Under the pieces are notes generated by a model. That model saw only the letters and a program-made list of their open reading frames with translations, searched no databases and was not told the origin of the DNA. A DNA stretch of 15,919 nt from Candidatus Egerieousia excrementavium (GTDB lineage: Bacteria; Bacteroidota; Bacteroidia; Bacteroidales; UBA932). Made by a program: the position numbers and the translations under genes. Positions 1-7,481 of this stretch are shown here, one piece after another (the stretch's first letter is position 1; each line of letters opens with the position of its first letter). The stretch is taken from the NCBI GenBank assembly GCA_017694275.1, contig JADINB010000010.1:1-15919 (forward strand), written 5' to 3'.

Positions 1-1
1 G

Positions 2-151
2 CATGTTTCGCTTCAGGGTATTTATCCGTGCGGAGAGGGGGCAGGTTATGCCGGAGGAATAGTCTCTTCTGCAATCGACGGCATTAATGTAGCCGGCAAG
101 ATTGCAGAAAAGCTGAATTCCCGCATGCGGCCCTGTAATGTGGCCGGTTAA
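2..151 (+). CDS. FAD-dependent dehydrogenase, C-terminal fragment
   Basis: This is the last 49 codons of a + strand gene whose start lies left of the window; the frame runs open from base 2 to a TAA at 149-151. The segment GIYPCGEGAGYAGGIVSSA followed by a helix (DGINVAGKIAEKL) is the usual C-terminal FAD-binding end of the large family of NAD(P)/FAD-dependent dehydrogenases, in which a Gly-rich GEGAGYAGG turn contacts the cofactor and a helix closes the fold. The exact substrate cannot be told from the tail. Bacteroidota carry a conserved roughly 500-residue 'uncharacterised FAD-dependent dehydrogenase' with this ending, which is the most likely identity. The stop overlaps the stop of the convergent slyD-like gene by four bases (148-151), so there is no room for a separate terminator. 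Confidence 0.8.
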   Translation, partial: HVSLQGIYPCGEGAGYAGGIVSSAIDGINVAGKIAEKLNSRMRPCNVAG

Positions 152-687
152 TGGCAGCCGCCGCAACCGCATGAAGAGCAGTCGCATCCTCCGCCGCAAG
201 ATTGGGCCTTTTCATTGTAGAGCCCGTTCTCTATTTCGCTTTCAGTTGCATCGCGAACAGCCTCTACCTTTCCTGTAAAATGCAGCGATGCGCCTGCAAG
301 CGGATGGTTGAAGTTCATTATTATGCTTTCATCCTTTACCTCATCTATGGCTCCGTTGAGGCGGTTGCCTTCTGAATCGGTCATAGGAAGTACATTCCCT
401 ACCTTCAGCAGCCCATCTTCAATTTTACCGTTAACCTCGAATATCTTTTTGGGCAGTTCTATTATGGCATCCTGGTTTACCTCTCCGTATGCATCAGGAG
501 CATCAAGCACAAAATCAAAGAGATCTCCAATCTCTTTCTCCTTTATGTTCTCTTCGAATTTGGGAAGCAGATAACCTGTTCCATAAATGAACTGCATGGG
601 CTTTTCGGCTGTTACCGTCTCAATCACGTCACCGTCTACAGTAAGGGTGTATGACAGTGAAACAACTTTATTTGTCTGAATTTTCAT
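148..687 (-). CDS. slyD: SlyD-like FKBP-type peptidyl-prolyl cis-trans isomerase
   Basis: A 179-residue cytoplasmic prolyl isomerase and chaperone of the SlyD type. The FKBP domain is split: an N-terminal part (about residues 1-70, with FIYGTGYLLPKFE and APDAYGE), an inserted chaperone flap (about 72-125), and the return to the FKBP fold at NFNHPLAG (125-132). The C-terminus is a metal-binding tail with C164, C168, C170, C173, C175, C178 and a final H179; in E. coli SlyD a Cys/His-rich tail binds nickel. It is the last gene of the minus-strand operon, and its ATG lies 20 bases inside the 3' end of the NhaC gene, which suggests translational coupling. The family assignment is firm. A nickel or zinc role is inferred from the tail only; no hydrogenase or urease gene is visible nearby. 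Confidence 0.93.
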   Translation of the reverse strand: MKIQTNKVVSLSYTLTVDGDVIETVTAEKPMQFIYGTGYLLPKFEENIKEKEIGDLFDFVLDAPDAYGEVNQDAIIELPKKIFEVNGKIEDGLLKVGNVLPMTDSEGNRLNGAIDEVKDESIIMNFNHPLAGASLHFTGKVEAVRDATESEIENGLYNEKAQSCGGGCDCSSCGCGGCH

Positions 688-2152
688 TAGTTATATTTTT
701 ATTTTTGTTGAATGTGCTTTTTAGTTTTACCCCGTACCGGGTTATTTTGTATCCTGTCGCAACGATTATGATTGAGACAATCGGCGAAAGGATGTTGAAG
801 AAACAGTATGGCAGGTATGTGAGGGTCGGCACTCCGAGCACGGTAGACTGCATTACCCCGCATGTGTTCCATGGTACCAGTACAGATGTTACCGTGGCGG
901 AATCCTGAAGGGAGCGGCTAAGCAGTTCCGGTGCGTATCCCTCTTTCTTGTATGCATTGGTGAACATTTTCCCGGGAAGCAGTATTGAAATGTACTGGTC
1001 TGAAAGCACTATATTGCAGAATATGCATGTCCCGATGGTAGATGATACCAAAGATGTTGCGCTGTGCATGAATTTTACCATTCTCTCGGTTATGACGGTT
1101 ATGAAATTTCCTGCTTCCATTATGCCTCCGAATGCAACCACGCAAAGAATGAGCCAAATTATGTCCATTACTCCTGCCATGCCGTTTGTTGAGGCAAGGT
1201 CGGCAAGCATGGGGTTGTCTGCAACTATTTCAATCCTTGACGACAATATCTTGAAGGGAACATATATGAACTTGTACAGAGGGTCGGAAATGTTGCCTGA
1301 TATCTGTTCTATTATATGGGGCTGGCAGAATACGGCCATTACCACGGCGGCAATGGCAGAGGCAAACAGAGTGATGTAAGGCGGCATTTTCTTGTAAATC
1401 AGGAATATCGTTCCTGCAGGTATGAGAAGGAACCATCCTGAAATGTTAAAAAGTTCCTTTATTTGGGCACATTGCTGTTCCACGTCTATTGCAGAAGATG
1501 TCGGGATGAGGAATCCGGCTACTGCGAAAATTATCGCCGTAAGTATCAGGGTCGGCAGATTGGTTATGACAAGATACCTGATATGCTTGTACAAATCTAC
1601 TCCGGCCACGCTCGAGGAGAGATTCGTGGTGTCTGAAAGAGGGGAGAGCTTGTCTCCCAGGTAGGCCCCGGATATTATGGCTCCCGCAAGCCATCCAGAG
1701 TGAAATCCCAATATTTCTCCGGTGCTCAGCATTGCTACGCCTATTGTGCCCACTGTTGTCCATGAACTTCCTATAGTAATGGATATAAGTGCAGTAAAGA
1801 GAAATATCACAAGCAGGAATATCGACGGGTCTATAATCTGCAGACCGTAATATATAAGGGTGGGAACTATTCCCGAAAGAGTCCAGGATGCCGTAAGAGC
1901 CCCTATCATAAGGAGTATGAAGATTGCACTTCCGGTTTTGGCCAGATTGTCTATCATGCCTGCCTCAAGTTTTTCCCATGGAACTTTGAGGTAGAACATG
2001 GCAATGAGCGCCCCTACGAGCGAAGCAAATAGCAGAGCCACCTGTGAAGGGCCGGATGTGATATCGGCTTCAAAAAGTTTGACTCCAATGGCGATAATCG
2101 CAATCAAAATCACTACAGGCAGCAGTGACAGCAGTAATCCCGGTTTTTTCAT
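668..2152 (-). CDS. nhaC: NhaC family Na+/H+ antiporter
   Basis: A 494-residue inner-membrane secondary transporter of the NhaC family (Na_H_antiporter domain), which expels Na+ in exchange for H+. About a dozen hydrophobic segments are visible, starting with residues 5-27 and ending before a polar, Lys/Asn-rich C-terminal tail (about 480-494). The family signature is present: SGAYLGDKLSPLSDTTN at 161-177, preceded by a Ser/Thr-rich segment (GSSWTTVGT, 128-136). Length is normal for the family. The gene starts 4 bases after the TldE stop and overlaps the slyD-like gene by 20 bases at its end. Some NhaC relatives exchange malate/lactate or other ions, so the substrate could differ; the Na+-type V-ATPase in the same window makes Na+ plausible. 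Confidence 0.93.
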   Translation of the reverse strand: MKKPGLLLSLLPVVILIAIIAIGVKLFEADITSGPSQVALLFASLVGALIAMFYLKVPWEKLEAGMIDNLAKTGSAIFILLMIGALTASWTLSGIVPTLIYYGLQIIDPSIFLLVIFLFTALISITIGSSWTTVGTIGVAMLSTGEILGFHSGWLAGAIISGAYLGDKLSPLSDTTNLSSSVAGVDLYKHIRYLVITNLPTLILTAIIFAVAGFLIPTSSAIDVEQQCAQIKELFNISGWFLLIPAGTIFLIYKKMPPYITLFASAIAAVVMAVFCQPHIIEQISGNISDPLYKFIYVPFKILSSRIEIVADNPMLADLASTNGMAGVMDIIWLILCVVAFGGIMEAGNFITVITERMVKFMHSATSLVSSTIGTCIFCNIVLSDQYISILLPGKMFTNAYKKEGYAPELLSRSLQDSATVTSVLVPWNTCGVMQSTVLGVPTLTYLPYCFFNILSPIVSIIIVATGYKITRYGVKLKSTFNKNKNITNENSDK

Positions 2153-2156
2153 TACT

Positions 2157-3521
2157 CTATTTACCGTTAAAATTTATGTTTTCAAATGCAAGCGACGGAA
2201 TTTGCCATTTAGCCCACTTCTGGGGGTCTTTTCCGGCCAGCGCCAAATTATTCCACAATGATACGACATTTCCCGTAATATTCATCTCTCTTACAGGATG
2301 AATTATCTTCCCGCCTCTGAAACGGAATCCTTCTATACCGTATGAGAAATCTCCTGTCGCCCCGTTGCAGTTGCCTCCGTTGAATCCTGTAACGAGTATG
2401 CCGCTATCCATCTCCCGCATAAGTTCTGCTGTTCCCTGGAATTCGCCTTCTGATTTATTGCAGCAGACAAGTTCCGGTACTGACGGGCTCTCTGCGGTTA
2501 CAGGCATATTGAGTTTTCTGGAGTAATAACTGTCTATAAAATAGTTGTTTATAATGCCATTCTCTACGAAGGTCATCTCTTTTGTGGCAATTCCTTCAGA
2601 ATCGAAATATCTGGAGCCTGCCATGCCGTACCGGTGAGGCTGGTCTTTAAAGGTCACATTTTCTCCGAACACCCTTTTGCCCAGGCTTCCGGCAAGGAAG
2701 GAGTTCTTCTGCTGTATGAGCGAACCGTTGAGCCCGTTTATTATTGGAGAGACGACCCGTGACGCGCAGCAGTTCTCTATAATCATGTTATATTTTCCGC
2801 TTCTGGCCTTTACCGGATTGAATTTCGCGATTCCGCGTTCCAGTGCCACAATGCCGCATCTTTTATAATCCAGTTCATTGAAATGCATTGCACTTTCATA
2901 CCAATAGGATTCGTATCTTGCATCTCCTCCGTTTCTGACAGAGCATTGTGCGCACACGTCAAAGTCAGTCTGGACGGAGTGCGCTTCAAAACCTTGTGAG
3001 TCTATAATATACTGATAATCCAGATAGTTGTTGTACTCACTTTCCGCTGAAACCAGGTATCTGTTTCCCTCCATACTGCTGCAAACCTCAACGGCTATCT
3101 CTTTTTTCCTTTCGTCGGTTATGGTGAATATGGAGCTGTCGGACTGTCCCAGATCAGGATTGTCTCCGCGGTAGTAGAGTTCCCTTTCCGGCAATGCCCT
3201 GGCCAGGTCTTCCTCTACGAACATTGTGGCACACAGTGCATTGTCTGCAAATTTTTCGAGCTCATCTTTCTCAAGACGGTTTGTGGAGAAATTGCCATAG
3301 CGGTTTTTATAGTATACCTGAATTGTCAGTGCCCTGTCGTTGGACATCTGGAGCCTGTCGGTCTTTCCGTTTAGTATGCAAATGCTGTTTATGCAACCTT
3401 TGTTGAGGGTGACCCTGGCCTGCGCACCATGTTTTTCGAGATAATTCAAGACAAATCTGGCGCACTCGGTTTCTCTTCTGTTCTCTTCTGTTCCGTATAT
3501 CATGATGTTTGTCTGAATCAT
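2157..3521 (-). CDS. pmbA: TldE/PmbA family protein, non-catalytic partner of TldD
   Basis: A 454-residue protein of the TldD/PmbA (U62) family. It lacks the HExxxH zinc motif found in its neighbour, which marks it as the TldE/PmbA half of the TldD-TldE heterodimer. Characteristic C-terminal segments are visible: the DSEGIATKEMTFVENGIINN stretch, where family members cover the substrate groove, and GATGDFSYGIEGFRFRGGKI near the end. In E. coli the pair degrades unfolded peptides and matures microcin B17; TldE is structural while TldD holds the zinc. The ATG follows the TAA of tldD directly with no gap, so the two subunits are very likely made in equal amounts. A second ATG 6 codons later is possible, but family length fits the first. 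Confidence 0.9.
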   Translation of the reverse strand: MIQTNIMIYGTEENRRETECARFVLNYLEKHGAQARVTLNKGCINSICILNGKTDRLQMSNDRALTIQVYYKNRYGNFSTNRLEKDELEKFADNALCATMFVEEDLARALPERELYYRGDNPDLGQSDSSIFTITDERKKEIAVEVCSSMEGNRYLVSAESEYNNYLDYQYIIDSQGFEAHSVQTDFDVCAQCSVRNGGDARYESYWYESAMHFNELDYKRCGIVALERGIAKFNPVKARSGKYNMIIENCCASRVVSPIINGLNGSLIQQKNSFLAGSLGKRVFGENVTFKDQPHRYGMAGSRYFDSEGIATKEMTFVENGIINNYFIDSYYSRKLNMPVTAESPSVPELVCCNKSEGEFQGTAELMREMDSGILVTGFNGGNCNGATGDFSYGIEGFRFRGGKIIHPVREMNITGNVVSLWNNLALAGKDPQKWAKWQIPSLAFENINFNGK

Positions 3522-4937
3522 TTATGCAAGGCCGCCTACTATAAGGTGCCTTACAAGTACAGTTGGCATGCCGCATGATACAGGGCAGTATTGTCCCTTG
3601 CCGCAAGTCCATGTGCTGTTGTCTATCATACTGTCATTTCCGACCATCGAAATTTCGCCAAGTGCCTGAGGCCCGTTGCCTATTATGTTTATATCCTTTA
3701 CTGGAGCTGCAAGTTTCCCGTTTTCAATCATATATCCGCTTTTTACATAAAACGAGAAGTCTCCGGCCCCAATCTGTACCTGTCCGTTGCTGAAATCGGT
3801 GGCGTAAATGCCTTTTCTGACGCCTGCAATTATCTCTTCCCGGCTGAATTCCCCGCCTTCCATATATGTGGCCCGCATACGCGGAATAGGCATGTATCTG
3901 AACGATTCCCTGCGGCCGTTTCCTGTAGGTGCAGTATTGTAGTATTTTGCGCTTATCCTGTCATGCAGAAACGAGTTGAGACGCCCCTTTTCTACAAGAG
4001 CGGTCTTTTGGCCCGGAATGCCTTCGTCGTCATAATTCAGAGAGCCGCGGTTGGAGGTGAGGGTGGCATCGTCTACTATGGTTATACTATTGTCACAGAC
4101 CTGCATGCCGAGCCTGTCGGAAAAAATAGATGTCCCCTTTCTTACGAAATCTGCTTCGAAAGCGTGTCCGACAGCCTCGTGCAGCAGAATACCGGAACTT
4201 CCTGCTGCCATTACAACAGGCATTTCACCACCGACCGGCTGCCTTGCCTCAAAGAGAAACGCCCCTTTTGCCGCAATTGTCGAGGCCAGCTCCTCAATAA
4301 GATTGTCGTTGAGTATTTCCGCTCCGGCCCTGAAACTTTTCGATGCCCCTGCGCTTTCAAGCCTGCCGTTCTGTTCGAAAGTCGCACTGCCCATAACCGA
4401 GACAAGCGGACGGATATCTGTGTAAAACTCTCCCAATGAATTGAAAAACATGATTTTTGAAAGAGAGTCACTTATTGCCGCCCTTACCTTGGTGCAGCGT
4501 CTTTCCAATTCGAATATCCTCTTGTCGAGAAGTTCCAGAAAAGGGAGTTTCTCCCCGATGCCGAAACTCTCCAAATCTCTTTTCATGGGATAAAAGTCAT
4601 TTCCGCTTATCTTCCTTACCGCAGACGGCATGGAAAGAGTTCTGCCTGAAGATGCAATTTTTGCAGCGAACCTGGCTGCCTTTTCCATCTGTGGCATAGC
4701 GGTTATTTCAGAGTAGGCATAACCGGTATGTTCTCCCTGTATAACTCTTATTCCCACACCGTAGTCTGTGTGGCTGCCGGCTCTGTTTATCCTGTTGTCG
4801 CGCAGCGAAAGTTCATTTACCGTAGTATGTTCAAAGAAGATGTCGGCATATTCGCCTCCCTCTTCCATTGCTATGGAGATGAGCTTTTGCAACTGGCTGC
4901 ATGTTACTCCAAAAAACGAAGCAAGACTCTCCTGCAT
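3522..4937 (-). CDS. tldD: TldD metalloprotease subunit
   Basis: A 471-residue catalytic subunit of the TldD-TldE peptidase. The zinc motif HEAVGH lies at 253-258 (H253, E254, H258), within a GSSGILLHEAVGHAFEADF stretch typical of TldD. The third zinc ligand in E. coli TldD is a cysteine near the C-terminus; here the matching CGK segment places it at C445, with two further cysteines at C451 and C455. The substrate-groove strand NGRRESFRYMPIPRMRATY is also typical. The complex threads unfolded peptides into a closed chamber and cuts them with little sequence preference. No signal peptide is present, so it acts in the cytoplasm. It begins 4 bases after the M14 gene stop and abuts tldE. No RiPP precursor gene is visible in the window, so general peptide turnover is the default role. 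Confidence 0.94.
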   Translation of the reverse strand: MQESLASFFGVTCSQLQKLISIAMEEGGEYADIFFEHTTVNELSLRDNRINRAGSHTDYGVGIRVIQGEHTGYAYSEITAMPQMEKAARFAAKIASSGRTLSMPSAVRKISGNDFYPMKRDLESFGIGEKLPFLELLDKRIFELERRCTKVRAAISDSLSKIMFFNSLGEFYTDIRPLVSVMGSATFEQNGRLESAGASKSFRAGAEILNDNLIEELASTIAAKGAFLFEARQPVGGEMPVVMAAGSSGILLHEAVGHAFEADFVRKGTSIFSDRLGMQVCDNSITIVDDATLTSNRGSLNYDDEGIPGQKTALVEKGRLNSFLHDRISAKYYNTAPTGNGRRESFRYMPIPRMRATYMEGGEFSREEIIAGVRKGIYATDFSNGQVQIGAGDFSFYVKSGYMIENGKLAAPVKDINIIGNGPQALGEISMVGNDSMIDNSTWTCGKGQYCPVSCGMPTVLVRHLIVGGLA

Positions 4938-4941
4938 TGCC

Positions 4942-6576
4942 CTATTCCTTTATAAATAGCAGATTGTCCAGTTTTTCTCCTGCAGATGTGGAGTGGTAAA
5001 CATATTTGAATGCCCCGTCCCGGCTCTGTACGATGCTGTCAATTCTTTGCCATTCGTTCTCTCCGTCTCCGCTTATCCTTTCATTTTTGCCTACTTTCCA
5101 ACTGTAGACTCCATACTTGCCAGCGGGCAGATCTTTTATCCTGAATACTGCTTTTGCACCCTCTTTTCTGGCTACAAGATAGTTCTTGCCAAAATAGAAG
5201 TGGCCGTAATCACGGGCTTTGGCAAAACCTCCCTTTTTGCACGGGCTTCCGGTGACAAGTCTTTCAGGACTCTTTATCTGCAGATAGTCTCCTATTGCGT
5301 AAAGATTGTTTTCAGCCATTTGCTGAAGGTTCTCAATTGTGACCCATTCTCCCTCTTTATTTCTGTTGTAGAATGTGTATGGTGTCTCAAAAGTGGTGGC
5401 AAGGGCTTTGCCATTGCATCTTTCCCATAGCCATCCTTCAACATAACGCGGGGCGACTGACGAGAATGAAAGGTCGTCTTTGTAGAAGTGAGGATTGCCG
5501 TTTATGGTCAGATTGGCAAACAGCATCAGGTTTTTATAATATTCGTCTGAGGTACTCTCGGCCGTATGTATCCAGTAAGTCACAAAATCTGAACTTTGAG
5601 AGTGCATGTTCAGTGCAATGTCTATTCCTTTCCCCTTTTTTGTAATGCTCTCCAGAAAGGCTCTTATGTTCTTTGTCTCCTGTGCGGTAACAGAATCTGC
5701 GTTTGCCCAGTTAACCTCAAGGTTTATCCCCTCTCCGTTTGAACGTGACATGCCTTCCGCCACACCGTCAGGGTTAGTAAAGGGCAGGATGTAGAAAACA
5801 ATATTTTTTCTCAAATCTTCTGCATAACCGCTATCGCCGGTAATCAGGTCAATCAGTTTGTCCAGATGCCAGCTTGCAGGTGTTTCGCTCGTGTGGATGC
5901 GGCCGTGAATATATACTACATGTTTCTTGTTGTCGGGAAGATCCGGGTTGGGTTCAGTTACGGTGAGAAGCGGCATCTGCCTGCCATGCTCGCTTTTGCC
6001 TATGGATTCAACCTTTACACACCCGCGCCTGCTCCATTGGTCTATTCTGGAATTGAGATAACTTACAGTGTATGGAGGAAAGTAGGCTATGTAAACGGTA
6101 TCATGTTCAAACCGTTTTGTGATTTTCCCATATTCGGGCGCCTCTTCAGGAGAAAATCTTGTAAAGTTTTCTCCATCGTATGAGTAGTATGGCCTTTTGG
6201 GATCTGTATTATGGAAATTGAGGGTTATCTGCTTGTCCTTTACCCGTTCCATCTTGAAATAGAACCATCTTCCGCTTGGCGCAAGTTTCGGGTCTGCAGG
6301 GTTGGCGGGGTCCAGACGCGAGTATATGTCAAATTCAAACAGGATTTCCGGCTTCTGCATCTGCGAAGAGACCATTGCCGCCTTTTTGAGTTCTACGCTG
6401 TCGAGAGAGCCCGATTCAAAATCTGTTGTAAAACGTATACCTGAATTTTCCGCCTTTTCAGACATTTTTACCTGAGCTGCAGATTCTGCGGCTGAAATGC
6501 ATGTGAAAAGCAAAAGAAGAATGGTGCCTGCGGTCGCTGTTTTCATAATATTGTCTTTATTTTGTTGTTTTTTCAT
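4942..6576 (-). CDS. Secreted M14 family zinc metallopeptidase-like protein
   Basis: A 544-residue exported protein. Residues 1-35 form a signal peptide with hydrophobic core GTILLLLFTCISAA; cleavage is probably near SAAESAAQ. Residues about 75-180 resemble the N-terminal beta domain of cytosolic-carboxypeptidase-like M14 enzymes (GRWFYFKM, then YIAYFPPYTVSYL). The zinc-peptidase domain follows: H228-x-x-E231 (GRIHTSE), third ligand H325 (NMHS), general base E397 (TTFETPY). About 435-544 is a beta-rich C-terminal domain. The pair that holds the substrate C-terminal carboxylate in carboxypeptidase A (Asn144-Arg145) is Glu287-Val288 here, so normal carboxypeptidase action is doubtful. The first ATG is preferred because AGAGG lies 8 bases upstream of it; a second ATG at codon 11 lacks such a site. 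The start overlaps the DUF2400 gene by 20 bases. Confidence 0.88.
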   Translation of the reverse strand: MKKQQNKDNIMKTATAGTILLLLFTCISAAESAAQVKMSEKAENSGIRFTTDFESGSLDSVELKKAAMVSSQMQKPEILFEFDIYSRLDPANPADPKLAPSGRWFYFKMERVKDKQITLNFHNTDPKRPYYSYDGENFTRFSPEEAPEYGKITKRFEHDTVYIAYFPPYTVSYLNSRIDQWSRRGCVKVESIGKSEHGRQMPLLTVTEPNPDLPDNKKHVVYIHGRIHTSETPASWHLDKLIDLITGDSGYAEDLRKNIVFYILPFTNPDGVAEGMSRSNGEGINLEVNWANADSVTAQETKNIRAFLESITKKGKGIDIALNMHSQSSDFVTYWIHTAESTSDEYYKNLMLFANLTINGNPHFYKDDLSFSSVAPRYVEGWLWERCNGKALATTFETPYTFYNRNKEGEWVTIENLQQMAENNLYAIGDYLQIKSPERLVTGSPCKKGGFAKARDYGHFYFGKNYLVARKEGAKAVFRIKDLPAGKYGVYSWKVGKNERISGDGENEWQRIDSIVQSRDGAFKYVYHSTSAGEKLDNLLFIKE

Positions 6577-7324
6577 TTTTTGTTACCTCTTGACTTGCGG
6601 AGGCTGCGTATGCAAAGAGTGCAAAGTCTCCCAGACACGGGTCTTGCGGAAATATCCTTTTCAGAAATCGGGTTATCTGGAGGGCGGTTGTAAAGTCACA
6701 GCTTTTGCGCCCGGTAATCCCGAGTTTCAATGCACTTCTGTGTACATGCACATCGAGCGGAATTACAAGTTCTGCAGGATCTGTCTTCTTCCAAAGCCCG
6801 AGATCCACTATGCCGTCGTTTCTTACCATCCACCTCCTGAACATGTGGATTTTCTTGTTGGCCATTTTCAGGTTGCTTTTCTGCCCGTATATCTTTACCC
6901 TTATCTGGTCTGCGGAGAGAGTTTCCACGCTTTCGTGTTCAGAGTAATACTCTCTCATGTTTTGGCAGATACGTGCAAATTCGCTCCATTTTACGGTGCG
7001 GTGCAGGGAACTGTCGGAATTCCTGTATTTTCCTTCCATTACATATTTGTAAGGCTGCCATCCCATTTCATCCATTGCCCGTTTGGTGTCGCGTACTATC
7101 ATATCGCGCCTTCCCCATGCAAGGTGGGCGGCGACAAGCCCCGCTATTTCCACATCCTGCAGGGTGATGGATGCATTGCACGATGGGGTTTCGTTGAAAA
7201 GCCCCTTTTCCCCATTCATGAGCATATAGAAATGTTTTGGGAATATTATGGGGTCTGTCTCGAAATATATGGGATTGTTGTAGGCCCTGGCCAGTTCCGT
7301 TATTGTCTCTTCTATTGTTGCCAT
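6557..7324 (-). CDS. TIGR02757/DUF2400 family protein
   Basis: A 255-residue cytoplasmic protein of the DUF2400 (TIGR02757) family, function unproven. Recognisable blocks are IFPKHFY near residue 30, DVEIAGLVAAHLAWGRRDMI (57-76), NKKIHMFRRWMVRNDG (156-171), IPLDVHVHRSALKLG (189-202) and GDFALFAY (232-239). The layout, with a lysine-rich helix turn followed by a PLDVHV aspartate and a DFALF end, resembles helix-hairpin-helix DNA glycosylases such as endonuclease III; this is an inference from pattern, not a proven role. The ATG at 7324 was chosen over an upstream in-frame ATG (7474) because the extra 50 residues do not look like the family and would cross a good promoter at 7340-7370. It is the first gene of the six-gene operon. 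Confidence 0.88.
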   Translation of the reverse strand: MATIEETITELARAYNNPIYFETDPIIFPKHFYMLMNGEKGLFNETPSCNASITLQDVEIAGLVAAHLAWGRRDMIVRDTKRAMDEMGWQPYKYVMEGKYRNSDSSLHRTVKWSEFARICQNMREYYSEHESVETLSADQIRVKIYGQKSNLKMANKKIHMFRRWMVRNDGIVDLGLWKKTDPAELVIPLDVHVHRSALKLGITGRKSCDFTTALQITRFLKRIFPQDPCLGDFALFAYAASASQEVTKNEKTTK

Positions 7325-7339
7325 ATCTGTAACGTCACA

Positions 7340-7370
7340 CAAAAGTAGTAAAAAGCAGAGAGCAGACAAA
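7340..7370 (-). promoter_or_regulatory. Bacteroidetes-type promoter for the DUF2400-M14-tldDE-nhaC-slyD operon
   Basis: On the minus strand TTTG (7370-7367) and TACTTTTG (7347-7340) match the -33 (TTTG) and -7 (TAnnTTTG) boxes used by the main Bacteroidetes sigma factor, with exactly 19 bases between them. Transcription would begin near 7333, only about 10 bases before the ATG at 7324. That fits the absence of any Shine-Dalgarno sequence there. No other equally good site is seen upstream of the operon. Confidence 0.6.
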
Positions 7371-7390
7371 TGCCAGAATTGAAAAATATT

Positions 7391-7435
7391 CTGCAAAAAT
7401 GGCCGGATCCTGCCCCGGGAAACTGCAAAAATGGC
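7391..7435. repeat. Direct repeat of a 13-bp word in the divergent control region
   Basis: CTGCAAAAATGGC occurs exactly at 7391-7403 and again at 7423-7435, a 32-bp period that is close to three helical turns. The pair lies between the promoter of the leftward operon and the hsp20 gene. It could be a two-site operator for a regulator of either gene; no protein is assigned. Confidence 0.55.
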
Positions 7436-7459
7436 ATTATGCGTGCCATTGTGGACAAT
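7430..7459. promoter_or_regulatory. Nested inverted repeats upstream of hsp20, possible operator
   Basis: Two adjoining palindromes are visible. AATGGCA (7430-7436) and TGCCATT (7444-7450) form a perfect 7-bp inverted repeat with a 7-base spacer, and ATTGT-GG-ACAAT (7448-7459) is a perfect 5-2-5 palindrome. The left arm overlaps the second copy of the 13-bp direct repeat. Neither matches the CIRCE element (TTAGCACTC-N9-GAGTGCTAA) of the HrcA heat-shock repressor. A role as an operator is inferred only from position and symmetry. Confidence 0.35.
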
Positions 7460-7481
7460 ATTTTCATCTGGCACATCTGTT

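Noticed and set aside
3591..4439. A 282-codon open frame on the + strand inside tldD
   Set aside because: It is antisense to a gene with clear catalytic motifs, has a Cys/Phe/His-rich translation without any recognisable domain, and has no start signal. It is a codon-pattern shadow.
3522..4937. A RiPP gene cluster built on TldD/TldE
   Set aside because: No precursor peptide, modification enzyme or dedicated exporter was found nearby. Housekeeping peptide turnover explains the pair without further assumptions.
6497..7348. A 283-codon open frame on the + strand across the M14/DUF2400 junction
   Set aside because: It is antisense to two genes with family signatures and spans their overlap. The composition is Cys/His/Tyr-rich and no domain is recognised.
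7325..7474. N-terminal extension of the DUF2400 protein to an upstream ATG at 7474
   Set aside because: The extra 50 residues do not resemble the family, would cover the promoter boxes at 7340-7370 and both direct repeats, and make the protein longer than usual for the family.
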